The notes under the pieces were generated by a model that was not told the DNA's origin, made no database searches, and saw only the letters and a program-made list of their open reading frames with translations. Position numbers and translations under genes: made by a program. Below, in pieces: positions 33,762 to 44,132 of a DNA stretch of 64,000 nucleotides. The stretch's first letter is position 1. Every line of letters starts with the position of its first letter. The stretch is from positions 190,697,576 through 190,761,575 of the forward strand of contig OY992540.1 in assembly GCA_963921195.1 (NCBI GenBank). Direction: 5' to 3'. Source of the DNA: Pegoplata infirma (Eukaryota > Arthropoda > Insecta > Diptera > Anthomyiidae).

Positions 33762-34295
33762 ATATGTTTTTTTCTCATACTTTCACAAATAGAGGCGGGC
33801 AGAATATAAAAAACATTTTTTCACAAATTTTGAAATTTTTTTCGCAATTTTTTTGCGTTTTGGAGTAAAAATTTTTATTAAAGATGTTTTTAGAAAAAAA
33901 ATATAAATTTGGAAAAATTTCCAAGTACCGAAAAATGTTTTAAAATTTTTTAGGTTCCAGAACAAAATTTTTTTGTTGCTTTTTGGAGCAAAAAATTCAT
34001 TAAAAACTTTAAGTCCCGAAAAACTTTTTTAAAAATCTCTAAATTCCGAACGCAATATTTGTTTTGCGTTTTGAAGTATAGAAATTCAATTAAAATTATT
34101 AAAAAAAGTTTTATTTTTTTGCTTTTAAAAATTATTGAATTATAGTCCACCCCAAAATCTTCTTTTACAGATTTTTCTAAAGATGATGTTTTGTATAGGT
34201 TAGGTTAGTTTGTAAGTGGCTGCTGACGTTTTACGTCAACACACGTAGACTCTGAGGTCCATTGTGATACCACGGGACCGTAACAGGTTTCCCTA

Positions 34296-35231
34296 CTAGT
34301 CCCTGTCGTTAAACCAGTTTGAGCTTCTTATGAAACTCCTTAGATGTTGAATTTTGACATCCGACAAATCAGAAAGATCGTACAGCTCCCTAGATCCCAG
34401 TGAAGCAAGTCTCTGACCAGAAAGTGCCGGGCAATGGCAAATAAAGTGTTCGATAGTTTTCAACTCCTCTTCATCCATGCAACTTCGGCAAAAGTCATTC
34501 GACGGCACGTTTAACCGCTCTGCGTGCTTCCCTATAAGACAGTGTCCGGTAATTATAGAAACCACCGTCGAAATCTCTCCTCTTGGAAGCGATATCAGCT
34601 CACTTGTGCGCCCCTGATTAAGAGAGGGCCAAATCAGTCGTGTTGTCTCACACGTCCATCCATTTGCCCATCTTTGATTAGTCTCCGTCGCAGAACAAAG
34701 CCGTAGATTTTGCTTGCAAGTTTCTAGATGCATACCAACACATTCCAATTCTGTTGGAACCTGTAAGGTAGTTCCTAGTCTTGCAAGCTCATCGGCTATG
34801 CAATTTCCTGGAATGTCTCTGTGCCCTGGGACCCATATGAGTCGTATGTTAAACTGCTTGGCCATCTCATTTAAAGACGTGCGGCAGTTAAGGGCAGATC
34901 TTGTTTTCAGAAACATTGAATCCAGGGACTTGACCGCGGCTTGACTGTCAGTATAGATGTTGACTGCGGTTGTAGACAAGACATTGCAGCTCAACCAGTC
35001 AGCCACTTCCTTTATTGCCAGCATCTCTGCCTGGTAAACACTGCAATAATCTGACAATCTACGAGCCAGGCTCAACCCAAGCTCTTCCGAATAGACTCCA
35101 AAGCCCACTTGTTCGTGCAGCCTCGATCCATCTGTGTAAAAATTTATGGTAGCTCCACTATCCGGAGTATCCCCCATCCAAGACTCCCTGAATGGTATCA
35201 TAGTGGTAAAGTGGCGCTCAAAGAGGCTCAA
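34296..35231 (-). pseudogene. Retrotransposon RNase H and C-terminal region
   Basis: This is an open frame of about 311 residues. RNase H motifs are complete: FYTDGSR (first Asp), YQAEMLAIKEV (Glu), IYTDSQAAVKSL (Asp) and WVPGHRDIPGNCIADELAR (His and last Asp). After it comes a cysteine/histidine knuckle-like segment CRSCMDEEELKTIEHFICHC, common at the end of such proteins. It is out of frame with the upstream polymerase part because of a 10-bp tandem repeat, so the element copy is broken. Confidence 0.85.
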
Positions 35232-35810
35232 AGAGGCTCAAAGAGGGTGCACAGTCCACATTTTGTGGAATTGTTATCTTCTTCAAGATCGCGCTATGGC
35301 CACAATCGCTGCTCCTCCATTGCAGCGTGCTATTAAGTCGAATTGCTGACGCAGCCGCATACTGCCTACCCAATATGTCCAATGGTATCAGGTGACGGAG
35401 GATTTCTAATGCAGCCGTAGGTGTAGTACGAAGAGCACCAGTGATGCACATCGACGCCATTCTCTGTACCTTCGTGATAAAGACACAGTTTGCTTTTGTT
35501 TCTAAAGCAGGCCACCAGACAATGATTCCATACAGCAAAATTGGACGCACCACTGATGTATAGATCCAATGAACGACTTGAGGGCTAAAACCCCATCGTT
35601 TTCCAATGGCCCTTTTACAGGAATATAAAGCAATCGTTGCTTTTCTCACCCGTTCCTCAATGTTACGCCTGAAATTCAACTTCCTATCTAGAAATACTCC
35701 AAGATACTTGGCTCCATCTGAGAAGGTGATTTCAGTGCCGTCCAGAGAAATAGGATCAAAAGCAGGAATCTTATTTTTCCTTGTAAACAAAACAAGCTCT
35801 GTTTTATAGA
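35218..35810 (-). pseudogene. Retrotransposon reverse transcriptase, C-terminal part
   Basis: Minus-strand frame with KYLGVFLDRKLNFRRNIEER, then VVRPILLYGIIVWWPAL, then KVQRMASMCITGALRTTPTA. These are the usual thumb-region signatures after the YxDD motif of Jockey/I-like enzymes. The catalytic half is missing (5' truncation). The frame closes at a TGA within three tandem copies of CTCAAAGAGG (35218-35247). The extra 10-bp unit shifts the frame relative to the RNase H part. Confidence 0.8.
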
Positions 35811-36290
35811 TAGTGTCCGACCGAATACACCTTTTTTGACCGAAGCCGAATATTCGTCCAAATTTTCACTATTCGGCCAAACCGAAGCCGAATATTAAAA
35901 AAATATATATATTTATGTAGTAAAAACAAGAAACAAATAAAACTCGACTCGGCGGGATACACAAATGCATGAGAATGTTGTCTAGATTGATTTTATTTTA
36001 AGCAAAAAAAAATTTTGGACATTTTTGTAAAAAAATATATTTTAGAGTGTAAATTTTTTTCGACCAAAATTTTTTTTTGAATGTAAAAAATGTTTTTAGT
36101 TGCAAAAACACTTATTGTTAGTAAAATGTTTTTGTGGCTTACTAATGTGATTCAAAGTTAGTTTAGTGTGTTTTTCAACACGTGAGCACAAATATTATAC
36201 AATTATTCGGTATTCGGCCTATTCGGCCAAAATTGTATCCGAAGCCGAATAGTGCTTTTTGGCCGAAGCCGAATTTTCGGTCGGACACTA
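35811..36290. mobile_element. 480-bp hAT-like MITE (TAGTGTCCGACC ends)
   Basis: The ends TAGTGTCCGACCGAATACAC and TTTTCGGTCGGACACTA are inverted, with many GCCGAATA words inside. The flanking 8-mers do not match, so one flank was lost or altered, probably on the retrotransposon side. Confidence 0.65.
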
Positions 36291-37140
36291 GCTGTCACTA
36301 ATACTAACACACATCAAATGCGCCCCTCTGAATCTTCTAATCATGTACTGTTTTGAAACACACGAAATAGTTTAATTAATCGGTTAAGCGACAAAAATTG
36401 ACATTAAACATTTAACATGACTTCTTTTTACAAATATCACAAAATTTCACGTAATATCTCAAGATCCCAAGCTTTTGTTTGCTGGCACTTTAACCCTAAA
36501 ACTTACCGAGATATTAAGTGTCAAAGTTTAAACTTTTTTTAGGTTTTTGGTTAAAATTTGATTCTTTTGTGATAACATACAGATATCGTACAAACTACTA
36601 ATATGATCAAGCTAAATGTGGTATCATAAGGTTCAAATTGAGCTAGTTTAATTACCCCGTTAATGCCTTTATGATACTTGCTTTTTTCAAGCTACTTGTT
36701 GCTGCATTTATTAGGGTTTTTCTATGGGAATTTCGGTAAATTCAAAATTGTTGGTTGAAGTTATCGAAATTTTTATAGAAAAACCCTAATAAATGCAGCA
36801 ACAAGTAACTTGAAAAAGCAGGTATCATACGCACTTAATCGACAAACCCCGATTTAAACTTTTTTATTTACGTGCTTGTATATTTGTTTATTTTGATCCG
36901 ATCGGAATAAATTTGGTACCGTTGGAATGGTAATTAATTTAAACTTTTTTATATACGTACTAATACCACAATAAATTTAGAGATCCATCCCTTATAAAGG
37001 GGCTGTGTCCCCACGGGTTTGAACCCCACAATCGACATCTAACATTTCAAAGATCATAGATATTTCATTTAATTTAAAGCCAGTATGGTATTCTTTACTT
37101 TTGCCAAACTTATTTAAAATTTTAAAATAAAAAAAAAAAA
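36291..37140. other. Intronic DNA with one foldback
   Basis: A foldback at about 36660-36840 has ATGATACTTGCTTTTTTCAA and TTGAAAAAGCAGGTATCAT as arms with the inner GGGTTTTTCTAT/ATAGAAAAACCC pair. The remainder shows no gene. The words near 37000-37030 (GGGTTTGAACCCC) resemble a tRNA T-loop, but no tRNA fold is seen. Confidence 0.45.
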
Positions 37141-38010
37141 ACGAAAAAATCATTGATGTTTGTTTTTATTATTTCCATTGGTACCACCGAAAAAAATATT
37201 TTTCAATTTTATATTGTCCATAACATAGATTTTTATATATTCAAACTTTTTATTGTTATACTTTTAGTGAAATTCCCTTTTTGTCTTATATTTATAATTT
37301 TTTTTGTTCTTTGTATAGAAATCCCGTTATTTAGGATACTTTTTTTCTGTGGAATATTAGTTTTATCTTCGTGTTTGTAACAACTTGAAATTAAATAAAT
37401 TAGAAAAACAAATAATTTAATTTACCTAATTTTTAAAGCAATTGTTTGAATAATTAGATTAGTGTTCTTTATAAAGAACACAACGAGGAATATATCACAA
37501 AACAAGAACAAGTTTTTCGAAGCTTTAAAAAAAACACATCCAATTTTTGTATTGTCCTTTTTAACACATTACACAAGAGTTTTGTTAATTAGTAGTTCAA
37601 TTTTTAGTTTCTTATTATTTTGTGTATGCCTTTATATATATTTATATTTTTTTTTAATTTTAATAAATTTTTTTATTTAAATAATATAAAATATTTAGAG
37701 TTAAAAAAAATTGATATTTCTGTATTTAAAATGACTGTTTTGTTTGACGATCTAAGTGAAATATTGTTTTAAAAATGAGTAACTTATGAAGAAGCAGTAT
37801 GTATTGCTCCTAACGGTATTTTATATATGTGGTTTTTGTGTGGTAATAATTACAAATTGGATTTTTCGCTTTTGTTTTTCCTTCTTTTACTACTTTAGTT
37901 GTGGAAGTGAGAGAAACTTAAATTTACTGGAATGATATTTTATACAGAGAATAAAGTAACAGTGAATCTTCCTTTTAGTGGACACTTTTGTAATCCCTTA
38001 AGCCTAGTAC
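37141..38010. other. AT-rich DNA, no gene supported
   Basis: Hydrophobic open frames of 72-75 codons (37153-37380, 37462-37680) are what T-rich DNA gives by chance. No repeat ends are recognised. Confidence 0.45.
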
Positions 38011-38020
38011 TCTGTTTTTA

Positions 38021-38581
38021 AAGCATAGTACTCTATTCGAGTTCACGGGAAAAAAATCTGTCTAAGACCGAATTTACATAAGGCAATTTTAATTGCGGCA
38101 ATTCTGATTTTCTAGTGTATCAGAAAGAGGAAAGAATCTTAGATCTCTCTCTGGTACAGTATAAAATCAGAATTGCCGCAATTTAAATTGTCTAATGTAA
38201 ATTTTAATAAACTCTATATAAAAAAATTATTTTTGGCAACGCGAGGAAATTATAGGGAAATTGTAAAAAAAGTTTTCACACATTTTTATTATACAAAGCT
38301 AAGTACTCTGTTTTTTACGGTGAAAATTTCACTTAAACTTTAAAGGCCTAAAATCACAATAAAACATTTAAAAATAAACAACTTTTGACAATTATAATAA
38401 ACGATCATAACAAAACTGAAATATCACTTTTTTACGGCAATTTAAATTGTCGTGTATAATAAAAATGCGTGAAAACTTTTTTAACAATTTCCCTATATAT
38501 AATTCCTTGCGTTGTCAATTTTTTTTTTTATATGGAGTTTGTCAGATTTTTTCCCGTGAACTCGAACAGAGTACTATGCTT
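38021..38581. mobile_element. Nested foldback MITEs
   Basis: The outer ends are AAGCATAGTACTCTATTCGA and TCGAACAGAGTACTATGCTT, with CACGGGAAAAAAATCTG next to them. Inside, at about 38066-38205, a second foldback has TTAATTGCGGCAATTCTGAT and ATCAGAATTGCCGCAATTTA arms. Another half copy of the inner one follows at 38583-38630. Confidence 0.6.
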
Positions 38582-38764
38582 TAGACCGAATTTATATTAG
38601 GCTATTTTAATTGCGGCAATTTTATGTTTCCCTTTTAAACTTGTCGTTTATGTTCACAAACTGGCAATTCTGTTCGATAATTCCAAAAAGAAATGTGAAT
38701 ACAGATTCAGAATTGCGAATGAAAATACAATACGAATTGCCAGTACGAGCAAGTTTTTTAAAGG

Positions 38765-38850
38765 TATACCACAGTATAGGGGTGTACTCACTTTGTAATT
38801 CGGTGTTTAGAGCATCGAATTATTGATCTAGGACCCCACGAAGCATATGG
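38765..38850 (-). mobile_element. Mini-me-like family C terminal fragment
   Basis: GTGTACTCACTTTGTAATTC and GATCTAGGACCCCACGAAG match the end of 29071-29170. The rest of the element is absent. 38851-39214 shows nothing recognisable. Confidence 0.5.
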
Positions 38851-39687
38851 CCATGTCTACTGGCGGATCACCGGTTTTGTTATTTTTTGGTTATTTTATA
38901 GAGCTTTGTAAAAGATAAACAACGAGCGTATAAAAAGGCTCTTTTTTGGCAATATTGACTTTTAGACATTTTTTTTATCATTTTTTACTAGGAAACCGTA
39001 AGTGGTTAGAAAAAACTTTAAGTCACAATATTGTAGATAAAATCATGAAGATTTAAAATTAAAAAAAAAATCCAAAAAATTTTGAAAGTCATGTTGGAAT
39101 GTCTTTTTTTCCTGGCACATCATGGATTTTCAATATCAAATTTTTGTAAGTTTAGAATGTCCTTTTAACTCTGTAAAAATTTTGCTGAAATCTTCATAAC
39201 TTTATGTACAATCAGGGTATTCACTTCAGAATTTTTTGACCCTTGCAACAGTGTAATATTGCAACTTTAAAAAAAAAAAAAAAAAATAATAATAAAATTT
39301 TTATTTTTCTATTACCTTTTCTATGATGCGTAGTTGCAAGGAAAGATTTGCAATTTATTTTAATAATGGTATTCACGTCAGCAATTTTTGTTCTTGCAAA
39401 AGTGCATGATTGCGATATTTTTTGTCAGCACTACAACAAACACATTAAAATAATATCGCACCTTTTTTTATAATTTGCATTACCTAAACTTGATGCATGA
39501 TGCAAGTATACAAAGTTGCACATTTCAGCTGTTTTACGTCAACATTTATGGTGTGGCCACACTTTTTAAAATAGCATTATTAGAAAAAAAACTACTGAAA
39601 AATACAACTCTAATTGATAAAAAGTAGTTTTTGTGTTTTTTTCATTTTGAATTTGTTCTGAGAAATAAACGAATATTTAAATAAAAT

Positions 39688-40717
39688 ATGAATGCTAACA
39701 AAATTAAAATTAAAAAAGAAACAAAAAATGCTACCAAAGTTGTTAAGATATCAAAAAAGTGGAAGGAGTTCGAAATTCTTAAAATATTGGATTATTTAGA
39801 GGATAATAGAAATTTTGAGGTAAGTTTTATTAGTGGCATTTCGTGGAATAGACTTCAAGCGTTTTTTATTAGTTACCAACAGCTCAAATCTACTACAAAC
39901 AATTTTTGGAGGAATCGAAGATAGAAGCTACTTGGGACATTGTGAGATGGAAAGTTAGATACCTAAAAACTTGTTTTGGAAAAGCTGAGACATGGCGAAA
40001 CAATACGGGTGCCGGAATTTTAGAAGAAGATGTGGTGAATGGTATTAACACTGTAGATGGTAAATATGGACGAATTATTAAAGCTATTGAGTTATGTTAT
40101 TTATTTTTGATTACTATTTAGACAAATTACGGAAAATTTGCGCGCATTATGATCGTCTAAAAGACATTTTTGGAGAAAAAAGATCGGCAGAAACTAGTAT
40201 GTTTGATTCATCCATGAATTCTGGTGACTTTTTTGGTTTTATGGAACTTGAGGAAATTCCTGAAATAGTTGACGACGTCCCGCAGGTCATCCTTCAGACG
40301 CCTTTAGAAAACATTGAGACAAATGAACCCCAGGTCAATCTAGACAACATTTCTAGCCAATCTTCAATCAATCTTGACAACTTTTCAGGCCAATCTTCTT
40401 CAATGACACAAAAAGTTTCAGCTTTTGCAGAAAAACTTAAGAAATCTGCTCCGAAGGATTCCATATCGCAGTTGACTAAATGTCAAATGGAACGAAATGA
40501 TACACAACGGTTGAAAATAAAGTTCGAGGAAGACAAGTTTGAAAAGGAATTAGAATTTCAAAAAGAAAAGTTTCAATCAGAATTGGAAATCCGTCGACAG
40601 GAGCTTGAATTAAAGAAAAGAGAAATAGAAAAGGATGAAAAAATAAAAATGCTAGAAATTGAAAAGAATGAGAGACTTGCTAAGTATGAGTTAGAATTAA
40701 AATATAAAATCCAATAA
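39688..40717 (+). CDS. Harbinger Myb/SANT-like DNA-binding protein (spliced)
   Basis: The best model joins 39688-39819, 39873-40059 and 40122-40717. The two introns are 53 and 62 bp with GT/AG ends, and the joined 915 bases give 304 residues. The N-terminal ~130 residues fit the Myb/SANT-like domain found in the second Harbinger protein: KKWKEFEILKILDYL, PTAQIYYKQFLEES, ATWDIVRWKVRYLKTCFGKA and ending ICAHYDRLKDIFGEKRS. The last ~90 residues are a highly charged, probably coiled-coil segment (KFEKELEFQKEKF onwards). In known Harbinger systems this protein binds the element ends and brings the transposase into the nucleus. No stop or frameshift is seen. The 3' end lies 93 bp from the end of the transposase gene. 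Confidence 0.82.
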
Positions 40718-40810
40718 TTTTCTTAATTTTTAAATCATCTAAATTTAACATGAAATAAAATTTTCTTTTTGTTTATATTAAGTGTTTTATTTTTTATGTA
40801 CAATGTAAAA

Positions 40811-42119
40811 TCATTCAAACATTATTTGATGAATTGCTTGACGTTTGATATCATATTTATTATGCTCAATTTCTTCATTTGGCGTTTCTAAAGTGCCAAC
40901 AAAATCGCTGGAATCAAAATTATTGATATCATTGTCGCTTAATAAAATGTTATGAATAATACAAGCTACTGTAATCCATAAACAGCACATTTTTTTATTT
41001 TTCTCGTTTGCAAAACGGTGGCGCAAATCCTTAAGGCTTCCAAATCTTTCCTTCAGAAGTCCAATACAGTGTTCAGCTCGTACACGATATTTACTATGTC
41101 GAACATTAAATTCTTTGCGTTTCGAAAATGTCATTGCTGTTGAGTTATTTCTATATGGCGTTAAAACTGTATTGGAAAGCGAATACGCAGAGTCTCCTGC
41201 AATCCATTGGTTTGATGAAAAATACGCAGATGAATTGGTTGCTAACGGACAAGCAGAGTATATGCGGGCGTCATGAACACTTCCTGAAGCTCCAACAGAC
41301 AAATGGCGAATTCGTAATTTATAATCGCACGTTATCTGTGCTTTGATGGAGTAAATGTGTTTGCGTGAAAAATGTGGTAACGCATTTTCAATTGGTGTCT
41401 CCGCCAATTTAAATTCTGTGCCATCGACGTACCCAATACAGTAGGGCAACTCATTAAAAGTTTCTCTCACAATGTATTCTCTTTCCTCATCATCTGGCCA
41501 ATAAATGTACTGTTGTTGGAGTTCAAGAAAAGCACGGAACACTCTGGCAGTAATTTTTTGTATTGTACCTCCATCGCCAATCCCAAAAAGTGTAGCTACT
41601 TTTCGAATGCTGCAACTTTCGCCTAGAGTGTATAAAACAATAGCAAGTTGACGATGAACACTAAATTGTTTACATGAGTTCTTTTGTGTAAACTCTCTAC
41701 TGGTACATATAAGCGATACAAGAAGTTCAAATTGTTCTTTGTTGCATCTTATCATTTGGCGAAAGCGGCCGTCATCAAACTGTGTAAGAATATCATCACA
41801 CCATATTCTTGACTTTGGTACTAAATACTCAATTCCACGGCGTGATGATAGAACTACTGATAAGTCGTCATAAAGTGTGTCCAATTCCTCTTCCACACAT
41901 TCTTCAACTGATTCGTCTTCCAATATGCCGCCAATTGAGGTGACGCTTTCTGCAAATTTGTATTGAAAAAAATTCAATGTAAAGTTTTTACTTATATACA
42001 TATGTATGTGTGTTTGAACATAAATACTTACGACTTTCATCATAAATATATTCAATTTCAATTAATGCTGTATTAATTAATGAATTTATCAAAGAAGTTT
42101 TAACACTTTCTCTCGGCAT
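40811..42119 (-). CDS. Harbinger (HARBI1-like) DDE transposase (spliced)
   Basis: The best model joins 42119-42032 and 41949-40811, removing an 82-bp intron with GTAAGT and TTTGCAG ends. The 1,227 bases give 408 residues starting MPRESVKTSL. An unspliced start at 42061 would read through intron sequence and is less likely. The N-terminal half has the helix-turn-helix-like SVHRQLAIVLYTLGE and IRKVATLFGIGDGGTIQKI. The DDE domain has D205 in GYVDGTEFKL, D282 in WIAGDSAYSLSNTVLTPY and E322 in RVRAEHCIGLLKERFGSLK, the usual three acidic residues. The C-terminal CLWITVACIIHNILL is typical of HARBI1. No damage is seen, so the gene may be functional. Confidence 0.87.
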
Positions 42120-43280
42120 CTTGAATTAATGAACTTTGACAATCGAATAGTAACTTTTTTGTTTTGACAGTTCGTAATAATTGCAATTTGCATTATGGCA
42201 TTTAAAAAAAAAACTATAAATTAGGTGCTCACGACAACGAAGATGCAATGTTGCTATTTCGCATCTTTGCATGAGTAAAATTGCTGACGTGAATACCATT
42301 AATATAAATATAATTGCTTTTATTCACAAAGAAACAAGCAAAAAAAGTTGCAATTTTGACATTGCGCAATTTCGCAAGACTAAAATTTCTGACGTGAATT
42401 TCATTAATATTGTCACAGAAAGTTTCTCGTGCAACTTACGGTTTTGACTATAAAAATAGTAATGGAATTCACGTCAGAAATTTTAGTCTTGCAAAATTGC
42501 GAAATGTTAAAATTGCAACTTTATTTGCTTGTTACTTTGTAAAAAGAAACGATTATATTACTATTGAAATAAATTGCAAATCTTTTCTTGCAACGACACA
42601 TCATGGAAAAAGTAATAAAAAAATAAAAATTTGATTAAATTTTTTTTTTTTTAAGTTGCAATGTTGCACTGTTGCAAGGGTTAAAAATTTCTGATGTGAA
42701 TACTTCAGTATAATAAAATTACACGGCTAGCCTTAACCAGCTGTAACCTTAAATTGCGAATGTAGCAACAAAAATCAAAAAAAGCACAAAAATAAAAACG
42801 CGTTTTTATTGCAAAAAATAAAAAAACCTGTACTAATTAAAACTCAAATGATTCCAAAATCTGCTTTCAAAATTGTTACACCGTTTTTAAGATATTCGCG
42901 TTTGAAGATTCCAAAAACCTCTAATTTAGTGCTTAAGTTCGAAAATGAAGAACTAAACCAACCCCTAAACAGCGAATTTTTTTAAAATTTTTTTTTTATA
43001 TTTTTTTTCGTTTTAGAGTAAAAATTTCATTAAAAATGCTTTTGGAAAAAAAATGTTTTTAGACCCGAAATATTTTTGAAAATGTTCTAAGTTCCAAGCA
43101 TAAAAACCAGTCCCGTGAAATGTCACAAATGATGTATCAAGCCTTCTGTTTGTAAAATTATTGAAATATCATGTAATTATTATACCAGCGGTTCCCAACC
43201 TTTGGTACGCGTACCACTAGGGGGTACGCGAAACTGTCCGCGGGGGTACGCAAAATTTAAGTAATTTGGAGATTCGTTTT

Positions 43281-43595
43281 AGATTAACCCTTCAATGCTG
43301 ATTCCGCATCTGGCTTCTAAAGTTTTTTATAACGTCAGGTTTTTAAGAAAGTTGATGTCAAAGTTCACAAGATTTTTGTGCAATTTAGAGAGCATTTTTT
43401 GCGATATTTTTGGATGATATTTTGAGATCTGACCACTTGTACTTGGTTAATCTTTCGATGCTGATTCCGAATATGGTTCCCAAATTTTTCTATGATGTCA
43501 GGTTTTTGAGCAAATTAATGTCAAAGTTCTCAAAAAACGTTTTTTGGGCATTTTTGAGACGGGTTGGGTTGTAGAGTGGAAATTTTGGTACCATT
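43281..43595. repeat. Tandem duplication of about 160 bp
   Basis: Two units share TCGATGCTGATTCCG (or CAATGCTGATTCCG), GTCAGGTTTTT and GATGTCAAAGTTC words. A related inverted block occurs at 18685-18740. Confidence 0.5.
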
Positions 43596-44132
43596 TTGTT
43601 TATTGTATATACGAGGGTGTTTCATTCGATAAGTCACGGAATTATTGATCTGTCCTCGTATTAAAAAAAAACATTTAAAAAAAATAAAAAATTTATTTCC
43701 GCCCCCTGTGGTGGGGTTTTGGAATTTTTTTTAAAGTTCAAAAAACGTCCGATGTTTTAATTATTGGTGTAGAATTGACTGCTGAAATCAGATTTGCAAT
43801 ATTTTATGCCGTTTTTGCTCTGCAGAAAAATCCGCTCAAAATCCGCGTTTTCAGATACATTGAACCAACCATTCCAAGGAGCGAACATTTTTCCAAAAAA
43901 TACCACCATTTTTTGATCTCCCCTAAATCTTTCAAAAAAGATCAAAAATTTCAAAATTAACTCTAATATTTTTATGTGAAGTCTCTTAACGAAAACAAAA
44001 AACTCGTTAAGGCCGTTTGTCACGATTATACTGAGTCGTATGATTTTGTTAAACCAAAATAAAATGAAATTTGGTCTGACTCAGTCAAACTGACTGTCAA
44101 AAAATCAAACCAAAAAATATTTTCGATACATT

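Larger units (their letters stand above)
34200..35810 (-). mobile_element. 5'-truncated non-LTR retrotransposon with RNase H
   Basis: On the minus strand this holds the end of a reverse transcriptase frame, an RNase H domain and a short 3' UTR ending in CTAACCTAACCTATAC near 34196. Its 5' side stops at 35810 against the hAT MITE 35811-36290. RNase H after the reverse transcriptase points to the I/LOA/Jockey-related group with RNase H. The exact clade is uncertain. Confidence 0.75.
39366..42299. mobile_element. PIF/Harbinger transposon, about 2.93 kb
   Basis: The terminal repeats are ATGGTATTCACGTCAGCAAT (left) and ATTGCTGACGTGAATACCAT (right), with related GTGCATGATTGCGAT/ATCTTTGCATG words inward. 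The junction is a T/A-only site (TTAATA-like on both sides), so the exact 3-bp duplication is ambiguous. It encodes the two proteins expected of this superfamily, transposase and a Myb/SANT-like partner, on opposite strands, tail to tail. Confidence 0.85.
39215..42705. mobile_element. Dimer MITE interrupted by an autonomous Harbinger element
   Basis: 39215-39365 and 42300-42705 are the parts of a second head-to-head dimer of the type at 33256-33761. The two monomers are separated by a spacer at about 42405-42462. The Harbinger element sits in the left arm. The site is uninterrupted in the copy near 33610-33635 (TTTATATTAAAATAAATTGC). Confidence 0.7.

Noticed and set aside
36975..37035. tRNA-like T-loop word GGGTTTGAACCCC
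   Set aside because: No matching acceptor, D or anticodon arms could be drawn around it on either strand.
37153..37680. Two hydrophobic open frames of 72-75 codons
   Set aside because: T-rich DNA gives Phe/Leu/Ile-rich frames by chance; no start context, motif or splice support.
41128..41346. 72-codon plus-strand frame
   Set aside because: Antisense to the Harbinger transposase gene.
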